From Acidobacteriota bacterium (GTDB lineage Bacteria > Acidobacteriota > Blastocatellia > Pyrinomonadales > Pyrinomonadaceae): a stretch of 64,000 nt of DNA. Below the pieces are notes generated by a model. It saw nothing but the letters and a program-made list of their open reading frames with translations. It made no database searches and was not told where the DNA came from. Of the stretch, positions 27,727 through 33,710 are shown piece by piece. The translations under genes were made by a program, and so were the position numbers. The DNA is taken from contig QHXQ01000020.1 in the NCBI GenBank assembly GCA_003223935.1, forward strand, positions 1 to 64,000, written 5' to 3'. The stretch's first letter is position 1; every line of letters begins with the position of its first letter.

Positions 27727-27766
27727 GACGGACTCGCAACCTGAATTTGTTCGGGTGTTGTCCGTT
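27727..27766 (+). other. RNA hairpin directly after the 11-codon ORF
   Basis: Outer stem GACGGAC / GTCCGTT (7 bp, one GU) and inner stem AACCTGAA / TTCGGGTGTT (one bulge) with a TTTG loop, starting three bases after the stop codon. Confidence 0.6.
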
Positions 27767-27837
27767 TGTCGCTCTATCTGACGCGCCGCCGCGCGGCGCA
27801 AGAAGAGGCACGCAGGTCAATCCCAACAGTTCACCGG

Positions 27838-27875
27838 AAGCCGCCCGCGATTCGTTCGCGGGCGGCTTTTCTCTT
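27838..27875 (+). terminator. Intrinsic terminator of the 11-codon transcript
   Basis: A perfect 13-bp GC-rich stem, AAGCCGCCCGCGA / TCGCGGGCGGCTT, with a 5-base loop and TTCTCTTTT tail. The predicted transcript is about 215 nt. Confidence 0.92.
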
Positions 27876-27999
27876 TTGCGGGCGCGTGATAAGAGACGCC
27901 GCCGGAGACGTGGCGTCAGCGTAGCTGGCGCAAAGCAGCGAGCCGCACCCGAACAGTCGTTTGCGCGGCACGGTCGGTCTGAGTTGATGCCGTGCGCGC

Positions 28000-28293
28000 C
28001 TAGAGCAGTCGGCGCGTGGCCTTTGGGTACTTGCTGGTGTGCCCCGTGTCGGTCAAGTCTTGGATGCGCCAATGCGTCGGCAAGCCGCGCTTGAGCAGCC
28101 GGCCGTCTGGGCTGACCCAGAACTCGGCGCTGCCGAACGTGTCCCAAGCGTGGAGTGGATAGAGACAGCAGCCGTCGCTGTAGATCGTGCTGACGATGAA
28201 CTCGCGGCCGTCTGCGAGCCGGTAGATACCCAACTCGCGCAGTCTGACGACCGGCGCTTGCTTAACGGGTTGCAGTTGTGTCGCCTGCCGCAT
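28000..28293 (-). CDS. 97-residue conserved-looking protein of unknown function
   Basis: Not recognised as a named family. ATG 28293 has an excellent AAAGGAG site eight bases upstream and its own promoter (28414-28443), so expression is well supported. The protein is soluble, without signal or membrane segment. It has a strand-rich core (RLRELGIYRLADGREFIVSTI), aromatic YPLHAWDTFGSAEFWVS and a closing PDGRLLKRGLPTHWRIQDLTDTG, which looks like a compact beta domain. The frame extends upstream to 28347, but that part lacks signals. Located between the 11-codon unit and the structured RNA. Confidence 0.7.
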   Translation of the reverse strand: MRQATQLQPVKQAPVVRLRELGIYRLADGREFIVSTIYSDGCCLYPLHAWDTFGSAEFWVSPDGRLLKRGLPTHWRIQDLTDTGHTSKYPKATRRLL

Positions 28294-28413
28294 GAGGGAA
28301 CTCCTTTCAGCAGACCGTCGGCGCTTGCCGAGTCGGATTGCAGACACCTTGTTCCAGCGCAGGGGTGCGCTATCAGGGGTGGTGCTAACCTGCGGATGCT
28401 TGCGAGTGGCTGA

Positions 28414-28443
28414 AATTTACAAGTCTTTGGCGCTAACTGTCAA
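28414..28443 (-). promoter_or_regulatory. Sigma70-type promoter of the 97-residue gene
   Basis: On the minus strand: TTGACA (28443-28438), an 18-base spacer and TAAATT (28419-28414). This gives a leader of about 115 nt before ATG 28293. Confidence 0.65.
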
Positions 28444-28551
28444 TCTAAAATGCGCGCGGCCGCGCGGCCGGACACGACCGCACCCGGTGGGCCAGATGGC
28501 CCCATCCGAGCGAAAATTTTTCACCCGATGGCACGATCTGCATTTTGGCAC

Positions 28552-28580
28552 TTGCATCGCGCGGACGTTTTGATTATATT
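28552..28580 (+). promoter_or_regulatory. Promoter of the structured RNA upstream of ybaB
   Basis: TTGCAT (28552-28557), a 17-base spacer and TATATT (28575-28580). Transcription would start near 28587. Confidence 0.6.
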
Positions 28581-28586
28581 ACGAAG

Positions 28587-28694
28587 CATCCGAGGCGTTG
28601 GTGAATCCTTCGTCTCACCGGTTGATGGGGTGAGGACATCAATCGGACTATGAACAGGCGCGAAGCTCCCAAAGCTGCCGCGCCTGTTCGCTTT
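28587..28694 (+). ncRNA. Candidate structured RNA (sRNA or leader/attenuator) upstream of ybaB-recR
   Basis: Between a promoter and a terminator, about 108 nt contain a 10-bp hairpin (CCGGTTGATG at 28618-28627 with CATCAATCGG at 28637-28646, loop GGGTGAGGA). Its loop can instead pair with the upstream CTCACC (28614-28619), so two exclusive folds or a loop pseudoknot are possible. The terminator hairpin closes it. ybaB begins about 150 bases further on. It could be an independent small RNA or a regulatory leader of ybaB-recR. It does not match SRP RNA, 6S, tmRNA or a riboswitch class I recognise. Confidence 0.5.
28652..28694 (+). terminator. Terminator of the structured RNA
   Basis: GAACAGGCGCG pairs with CGCGCCTGTTC (11 bp) around an inner AGCT/AGCT pairing, followed by GCTTTTA. 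The U tract is short, so read-through into ybaB is conceivable. Confidence 0.7.
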
Positions 28695-28842
28695 TATAGT
28701 CCAAATTTTCCGCGCCACCGCCGGGGCCCGCAAAGCCGCAACTGTTTAGCAGGGGAGCAGCGTTGCAATTTACGCCCGCAGGCGGTTAGGATGGGGCGCG
28801 AATCCGTGACATGAAAATCCAGTCGAAGCGCGAGGTGGCGAG

Positions 28843-29148
28843 ATGAAATTTCCGGGCGGCATGAACCTGCAACAGATGATGAAGCAGGCCCAAGCGATGC
28901 AGGAGAAGATGCAGAAGGAGATGGAGGCGATGGTCGTGGACGCCACGGCGGGCGGTGGCGTCGTCACCGTGCAAATGCGCGGCACGAAAGAACTCGAATC
29001 CTTGAAGATCGACCCGGAGGCGCTCAAAGAGGGCGACGTGGAGATGCTGCAAGACCTGATCGTCGCCGCCGTCAACGAAGCCTCGCGCAAAGTGGACGAA
29101 GCGATGAAGAGCAAGATCGGCGGCATGCTGCCACCGGGACTTATGTAA
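28843..29148 (+). CDS. YbaB/EbfC nucleoid-associated protein
   Basis: 101 residues. Small DNA-binding dimer found next to recR (and usually dnaX) in most bacteria. The [24 protein letters not shown] helix and the [25 protein letters not shown] strands match the family. GAGGTGG precedes ATG 28843. dnaX is not upstream here; a structured RNA is. It probably forms an operon with recR, 67 bases downstream. Confidence 0.93.
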   Translation: MKFPGGMNLQQMMKQAQAMQEKMQKEMEAMVVDATAGGGVVTVQMRGTKELESLKIDPEALKEGDVEMLQDLIVAAVNEASRKVDEAMKSKIGGMLPPGLM

Positions 29149-29150
29149 GG

Positions 29151-29215
29151 GATCAGAGGTTAAGAGGTCAGTGCTTGTTGACTTACTAACCTCTAATCTC
29201 TAACCTCTGACCTCT
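29151..29215. repeat. Heptamer-phased inverted repeat, AGAGGTT family
   Basis: Left arm with AGAGGTT and AAGAGGT; right arm CTAACCT CTAATCT CTAACCT CTGACCT. It occupies the whole ybaB-recR gap and touches the recR ATG, so recR has no Shine-Dalgarno; the bases before the start are CCTCT. Confidence 0.82.
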
Positions 29216-29830
29216 ATGTTGGAATACGCCGAGCCGGTCACTAAACTGATTGACGAGTTCAAGCGCCTGCCGGGCGTTGGGCAGAAGTCGGCGCAGCGTC
29301 TGGCGTTTCACGTCTTGCGCATGTCTGAAGCTGAGGTCGAGCGATTGGTCGCGGCGCTCGAAGAGGTCAAACGCAAGATCGTCTTCTGCTCCATCTGTAA
29401 CAACCTGACCGACGTTGACCCGTGCCGCTTCTGCGCTTCGACGAATCGTGATCGTTCGATCATCTGCGTCGTCGAGGAGCCTTACAATCTCGTCGCGATT
29501 GAGAAGACGCGCAGCTATCACGGTCTCTATCACATCCTGCACGGCAGCCTCTCGCCGATTCGCGGCATCGCGCCCGAAGACCTGCGTTTGGCCAATCTGT
29601 TGCCGCGCCTGCGCCCTGAGAACAACGATGGCGTCGAAGTGCGCGAAGTCATCCTCGCCACCAATCCCAACACCGAAGGCGAAGCCACTGCAAGCTATAT
29701 CAGTCGGCTCTTGAAACCGCTCGGCGTCCGCACCACACGCATCGCCATGGGCATGCCCGTCGGGAGCGACCTCGAATACGTGGACGAGGTCACGATGGAC
29801 AAAGCACTCGCCAACCGACACGACATCTAA
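29216..29830 (+). CDS. recR: Recombination mediator RecR
   Basis: 204 residues, full length. With RecF/RecO it loads RecA on gapped DNA. An N-terminal helix-hairpin-helix (FKRLPGVGQKSAQRLAFHVL), a four-cysteine zinc finger (CSICNNLTDVDPCRFC), a Toprim domain (IICVVEEPYNLVAIEK) and the C-terminal Walker-B-like IAMGMPVGSDLEYVDEVTM are all present. ATG 29216 directly abuts the preceding repeat. Confidence 0.96.
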   Translation: MLEYAEPVTKLIDEFKRLPGVGQKSAQRLAFHVLRMSEAEVERLVAALEEVKRKIVFCSICNNLTDVDPCRFCASTNRDRSIICVVEEPYNLVAIEKTRSYHGLYHILHGSLSPIRGIAPEDLRLANLLPRLRPENNDGVEVREVILATNPNTEGEATASYISRLLKPLGVRTTRIAMGMPVGSDLEYVDEVTMDKALANRHDI

Positions 29831-29940
29831 AAGTAGAAAGGCGAAAGGAGAAAGTTAGGACACGCCTGCGGCGTGATCTGTTTTTCAGATCAGCGCGTCT
29901 GCGCTGTCCACACTTTCTCCTTTCGCCCTTCGCCTTTGCT
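29831..29940. repeat. Heptamer-phased inverted repeat, GAAAGGC family, acting as bidirectional terminator
   Basis: Arms AGAAAGG CGAAAGG AGAAAG and CTTTCTCC TTTCGCC CTTCGCC TTTGC enclose smaller hairpins (CACGCC/GGCGTG; TGATCTG/CAGATCA with a TTTTT loop). It fills the gap between convergent recR and the superoxide dismutase gene. Confidence 0.8.
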
Positions 29941-30594
29941 TCACGCGCTGGCCGGACGCGCCGTGCTGTCTGTGCGCAAGCGCGCTTCGACAGCGGCCCA
30001 ATCTATGTTGGAGAAGAAGGCTTCGATGTACTTGGGTCGTTCGGCCGGTTTGTAGTCCAAGAGAAAAGCGTGCTCCCACACGTCCATCACGAGCACCGGC
30101 TCGAAGCCCGCGACGTTGCCGGTCTCATGCAGACTGATCCAGTGGTTCGAGATGCGCCCGTTGGCCGGGTTCTGATAGCAGATGGCCCAGCCCACCCCAC
30201 GCATCTTGCCGACCGACATGAAATCGGTCTTCCAGATGTCGTATGAGCCGAACGACTCCTCGGCACGATTGAAGAAGTTCGACGACTTGTCTGGATCAGT
30301 GTTGCCGCCGCGCTTCATGTTCTCGAAGTAGTATTCGTGCAAGACCATGCCGTTGTACTCGAAACCCAAGCGGCGCGTCAGTTCCGAATAGGCGGGCATC
30401 TCTTCTTGATCAACTTTGCCGTCGGCGAGAATCTCTGCGATCTTCTCGGTCAGATGGTTCGTCTCTTTGACGTAACCCTCGTAGAGTTTGAAGTGCATCT
30501 CCAACGTCTGATCCGAGATGCCGTTCAGCCCACTCAGGTTGAACTGTCGCGCCTTGTAAGCTTCAGGCAGATTTAGCTTGTTGCTGCTCATCAT
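29941..30594 (-). CDS. Superoxide dismutase (Fe/Mn family), divergent metal-site second shell
   Basis: 217 residues. The four metal ligands appear conserved: His in LEMHFKLYEGYV, His in NGMVLHEYYFEN, and Asp and His in MDVWEHAFLLDYK. However, the usual HHxKHHxxYV helix is replaced by HFKLYEGYV, so the gating His/Tyr pair near the active site is altered. The C-terminal domain (YIEAFFSNIDWAAVEARL) is typical. ATG 30594 (next codon also ATG) follows AAAGGAAGAG. No leader peptide, so cytoplasmic. The activity level cannot be judged from sequence. Confidence 0.85.
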   Translation of the reverse strand: MMSSNKLNLPEAYKARQFNLSGLNGISDQTLEMHFKLYEGYVKETNHLTEKIAEILADGKVDQEEMPAYSELTRRLGFEYNGMVLHEYYFENMKRGGNTDPDKSSNFFNRAEESFGSYDIWKTDFMSVGKMRGVGWAICYQNPANGRISNHWISLHETGNVAGFEPVLVMDVWEHAFLLDYKPAERPKYIEAFFSNIDWAAVEARLRTDSTARPASA

Positions 30595-30685
30595 CTCTTC
30601 CTTTCTTCAATGTTGGCCGGTCATGGAGTACACAAAGTCTACTCCCACATGAGCGCGCGTGTGTAACGAATCGGTGGAGAAACAG

Positions 30686-30724
30686 TGACGGGTGGCGAGG
30701 CGCACAAAGCCTCGTCACCCGTCA
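30686..30724 (-). terminator. Intrinsic terminator after the PuuD-like gene
   Basis: TGACGGGTGGCGAGGC pairs with GCCTCGTCACCCGTCA (16 positions, one GU) with a 7-base loop; the minus-strand tail is TGTTTCT. It separates the PuuD-like gene from the superoxide dismutase gene. Confidence 0.8.
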
Positions 30725-30752
30725 TTTGTGTTCTAGGGGCGATCTCAAACGC

Positions 30753-31553
30753 CTACTTCGGCCCGAAGATGATCCAGTCGCCGTGCGACGCGGCCATGAA
30801 GAGCAGCATGGGCAGGCTCAGCCAAGCGTTGGCGCGCGAGGCGAGGAAGGCGCGGCGCGCGAGTTCGGGCGCGGCGGCGGGGCCGCCTTGCATCCCTGCG
30901 ATGATGCGCTTCTGCGCCGGCCAAATGATGCCCCAGACGTTCAGCAGCATGATCAAACCCAACGCGCCGCCGATGCCGATGGAGAACGATTTGTTACTGG
31001 CGTAGCTCGTGCCTTTGATCGTCAGTTCCGTATTGATCCAGTAGATAATCAACGCGGCCATCAAGCCAACAAGGATCAGGATCACGACCGCGAGCACGCG
31101 CCCATCCTTCGTCAGCGCCGACACTTTCTGAATGATGCCGAACTCAATGGCGAAGGTGATGATGGGCAGCAACAGCCAGACGAGCAGCACGATTGATGTG
31201 TGCGCTTGCCCGCCGCCGAGGTTGCGCGCGTTGACGACATCGGGCCGCAGGATGTACATCGCGTAATAGCCAAAGCCGACGAGCACGGTCACGAGCGCGC
31301 CCCAACGAAAGTACCAGAGCGTGCGCCCGAGCAGATCAGGGTTCACTTTCTTCTTCGTCTCTGCGTCCAGTCCTTTTTGAAACTGCACGTTGACGAGGTT
31401 GAAGAAGTAGAGCAGCCCGATCCAAGTGATGCCGGCGACGAAGTGCAGCCAGCGCAGTGTGATCTTGGCAAACTCTTGGCCGCTCGGCGCGTGGAACATG
31501 CCGTCCAGCAGCGCGAGACCGGCGGGGAGATGAGCGGTTGACTCGATCAGCAT
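30753..31553 (-). CDS. PuuD-like membrane protein (urate oxidase N-terminal domain, Urate_ox_N)
   Basis: 266-residue membrane protein with about seven or eight helices. LRWLHFVAGITWIGLLYFFNLVNVQF is the signature of the Urate_ox_N/PuuD family, whose characterised members are membrane urate hydroxylases carrying a C-terminal cytochrome c domain. That CxxCH domain is absent here: the protein ends at ASHGDWIIFGPK. It may act with a separate cytochrome or have another role. ATG 31553 follows CGGAGG at seven bases; the upstream 21 codons are not supported. Confidence 0.78.
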   Translation of the reverse strand: MLIESTAHLPAGLALLDGMFHAPSGQEFAKITLRWLHFVAGITWIGLLYFFNLVNVQFQKGLDAETKKKVNPDLLGRTLWYFRWGALVTVLVGFGYYAMYILRPDVVNARNLGGGQAHTSIVLLVWLLLPIITFAIEFGIIQKVSALTKDGRVLAVVILILVGLMAALIIYWINTELTIKGTSYASNKSFSIGIGGALGLIMLLNVWGIIWPAQKRIIAGMQGGPAAAPELARRAFLASRANAWLSLPMLLFMAASHGDWIIFGPK

Positions 31554-31693
31554 ATATCCTCCGAATGTTGTCAATGGATCAAAGAGAACGCTGGCGTGCG
31601 CAGCAAGAGCGCGCATGTCCGACGTTCATCTGCTCAAAGTTGTCGTGAAATCTGCGCGAGAGATTAGCACCAAGCCGGACAAGGCGCAATAAA

Positions 31694-31804
31694 GCAGTGG
31701 TCAGTGGTCAGTGAAAGACAGTTCTTACTGACCACTGACCACCGACCACTGATCACTATTCTTCCACTGACCACTGACCACTGACCACTGATCACTATTC
31801 TTCC
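31694..31804. repeat. Heptamer-phased inverted repeat, GTGGTCA family (copy 2), with a 39-nt tandem duplication
   Basis: Left arm CAGTGGT CAGTGGT CAGTGAA. The right side is duplicated: 31727-31765 and 31766-31804 are the same 39-nt unit with one difference (CCG versus CTG), each made of ACTGACC-type heptamers plus an ACTATTCTTCC end. The same unit forms the right arm of the repeat at 7930-8012. The last copy runs into the 3' end of the ferredoxin gene and supplies its stop codon. Confidence 0.87.
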
Positions 31805-32130
31805 ACTGGGCGCGGCCCCGGCGGCAGCCCGCGTGTGCTCGACTGATTGATGACGCGCACTTTCAAGTCGTCGTGCACGCGCACTTGGCAGGAGAGCCGG
31901 ACGTTCTCTGTGAGACCCACTTCCATGGCGAGCCGGTTGCGTTCCAACTCCTGCATCTCGCCCGGATTGCCTGCGAGCACTTCGACGCGACAGGTCGTGC
32001 ATTTGGCGTTGCCGCCGCAACGGTGCAGGATGTCTATGCCCGCGTCCTCAATCGCAAGGACGAGTTTGCGCCCGTCCTGCGCCTCGAAGGTTTGTGTCCC
32101 TGTTGCTGTTTCAGCCTCGATTCTCGGCAT
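31795..32130 (-). CDS. 2Fe-2S ferredoxin (plant/adrenodoxin-like fold)
   Basis: 111 residues. The cluster-binding pattern C-x5-C-x2-C (CGGNAKCTTC) with a fourth Cys in RLSCQVRV is intact; ILHRCGGNAKCTTCRVEVLAGN is characteristic of chloroplast-type ferredoxins. A soluble electron carrier; the partner is unknown. ATG 32130 is chosen because the fold begins at PRIEAE and AGGAGAAT/AAGAGG precede it; the open frame upstream is unlike ferredoxin. Its final residues (PVEE, stop) are written by the adjoining repeat. Confidence 0.9.
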   Translation of the reverse strand: MPRIEAETATGTQTFEAQDGRKLVLAIEDAGIDILHRCGGNAKCTTCRVEVLAGNPGEMQELERNRLAMEVGLTENVRLSCQVRVHDDLKVRVINQSSTRGLPPGPRPVEE

Positions 32131-32533
32131 CCTCTTATATTCTCCTGAAATGATATGTGAAGCGGGACGACTTTGGCACATCCTCATTCGTGAGGCAAGC
32201 ACAGCGCGGCGCGCGGTAGCGTAAAGCGCGCCGGATGTCCACAATTGTAAACTCTTGTGGCTCGCGGGGTGTCTTCATTTGTTCACTCCGGCTACGATGC
32301 TCGGCCGGAGTTTTTGCCGGAAAGCTGAACGAAGCGCGCCGCCGGGGCCGGCGCGCACGGTCTGGTACGCACGTTGCTACAGTTGCCTTCGCAACGTTCA
32401 CGACGGGTGGTTCTTTAACACGCACATCATTCCCCGCACGCCCTGTGCGGCGGGTACGACGTTACCCCAGTAGCCACATTCCTCAACCGGAACAGTGGAT
32501 GTTCTTCCACGAAGAAATCAAAGGCGGTGAAAT
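32131..32533. other. About 400-base intergenic region with one terminator-like hairpin
   Basis: Divergent region between the ferredoxin gene and the orphan exported protein. The only clear element is a hairpin at 32285-32315: ACTCCGGC / GCCGGAGT, 11-base loop, then TTTTTG, which reads as a plus-strand terminator although no gene before it is read in that direction. I see no convincing ORF with a ribosome site. Confidence 0.5.
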
Positions 32534-33190
32534 ATGAATAGCATACTCTCAGACATTTCAAAGAGAATGTCGCCCACGCTCAGACTCCTCGCGCTCGTGT
32601 TCATCGTGTTGGCCGTCGTCACCTTCAGCGGTTTCGACGGTAGCTGCGGCGGCCAGAAGCAGGACACTATCATTATCACGTACCGCCCATTGCTCAATTT
32701 CAGGGCGTACGATAGCGCCGACGGCTCACATTTTACCGCCGTCTCTCCGGGCACGGTCTATACGGTCTATAAAATCCTCAGCATCCAGAACAATGGCAAG
32801 GACGCTGTCAACTTCCAGTTTCAGCCTAAAAAAATCTTCATTAACGGGCTGAAAAGTAAGTACGCTTACGGCTCCGGCGGGTTGCCGACCAACCCCCTCA
32901 GGCTAAACATCTCGGACTATCTCATCCCACCCGACTTCTCGCTAAATGTGCCCCCTGCGCCCAACACACTGGCATTTGATACCGGGCCGCAGATAAGGAT
33001 TATGATGATTGACGACAACGCCGCGTTTGGTGGAACACCGTCCGGCCAAGAAGATACCGAGAAAACCGCCTACGCCAAGTTGTTTTATGACACTACCAAT
33101 ACGAGCTATCACGTCTCGCTCGTGCCGGACAACTCGTTGCCCAAGTACACCGACATAGCCTCGCCTCAGATACTCGCAACGAACCCATGA
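32534..33190 (+). CDS. Orphan exported/membrane-anchored protein
   Basis: 218 residues, not recognised. An N-terminal hydrophobic helix (LRLLALVFIVLAVVTFSGFDGSCGG) could be an anchor, or a signal with cleavage near the cysteine. The rest looks like a beta-rich extracellular domain (TVYTVYKILSIQNNGKDAVNFQF, LRLNISDYLIPPDFSLNVPPAPNTL, TSYHVSLVPDNS) with an Ig-like feel. GGCGGTG precedes ATG 32534. Base composition and codon use are visibly more AT-rich (many AAA, ATT, TAC/TAT) than the neighbours, compatible with recent acquisition. Confidence 0.65.
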   Translation: MNSILSDISKRMSPTLRLLALVFIVLAVVTFSGFDGSCGGQKQDTIIITYRPLLNFRAYDSADGSHFTAVSPGTVYTVYKILSIQNNGKDAVNFQFQPKKIFINGLKSKYAYGSGGLPTNPLRLNISDYLIPPDFSLNVPPAPNTLAFDTGPQIRIMMIDDNAAFGGTPSGQEDTEKTAYAKLFYDTTNTSYHVSLVPDNSLPKYTDIASPQILATNP

Positions 33191-33314
33191 GCGGCCAGCG
33201 TCTGCCGTCAAAAGGCAAGGCGGCGCGGCGGGCGTACCTGCCCTCGCTCCTGCGAGACCTGCACACCCGCACGCGCCCGCCGCCGTGTCTGCCGCGTGGC
33301 CCGCGTGCGCTGAC

Positions 33315-33671
33315 TTAGACCGTGAACGATGAACCGCAGCCGCAGCCGCCGGTCGCGTTCGGATTCTTGAAGGTAAAGCCCGAACCCATCACGCTGTTCA
33401 CAAAATCGATCTCGACGCCGTTCAAATACTGCGCGCTGAACATATCAACGAACAGGCGCACGCCGTGTTGGTCGAGCACATGGTCGCCCTGTCGCGCAGC
33501 CTCTTCGATGTTCAGACTGTATTGAAAACCCGAACAGCCGCCCGGCACGACGCGCACGCGCAAACCGGCCGTTTCCGGCAAGTCCTCTTCGCCCGTCATG
33601 AACTTCTTGATCTCAGTCGCCGCGTTCTCCGTGACGTTGAGCGTCACCGCCGGCATCGTCTCTGTCGCCAT
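33315..33671 (-). CDS. erpA: A-type iron-sulfur carrier (ErpA/IscA/SufA family)
   Basis: 118 residues. Scaffold/carrier inserting Fe-S clusters into apoproteins. The three conserved cysteines are present: PGGCSGFQY and the C-terminal GGCGCGSSF. The ErpA-like QYLNGVEIDFVNSVMGSGFTFKNPNA is typical; assignment among ErpA/IscA/SufA cannot be settled by sequence alone. Last gene of the sufR-mrp-erpA unit, 39 bases after mrp, behind a CTCTCTCCTT-complement (AAGGAGAGAG) ribosome site. Confidence 0.9.
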   Translation of the reverse strand: MATETMPAVTLNVTENAATEIKKFMTGEEDLPETAGLRVRVVPGGCSGFQYSLNIEEAARQGDHVLDQHGVRLFVDMFSAQYLNGVEIDFVNSVMGSGFTFKNPNATGGCGCGSSFTV

Positions 33672-33710
33672 CTTTTCTCTCTCCTTAAAAATTAGTTCGT
33701 AGTTGGTTCT

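Noticed and set aside
28587-28694. SRP (4.5S/scRNA) RNA upstream of ybaB
   Set aside because: The location is reminiscent of ffs-dnaX-ybaB-recR clusters, but the conserved GGAAGGAAGCAGCC-type loop is absent.
28587-28694. Fluoride (crcB) riboswitch because of GGTTGATGGGGTGAGG
   Set aside because: The downstream pairing partners and the conserved core of that class are not present.
32235-32537. 100-codon frame in the gap before the orphan exported protein
   Set aside because: No ribosome site, Arg-rich random character, and it contains the terminator-like hairpin.
33222-33292. Terminator between the orphan protein and erpA (GGCGGGCG / CGCCCGCC)
   Set aside because: The arms are GC-rich but separated by about 45 bases and there is no U tract; too weak to list.
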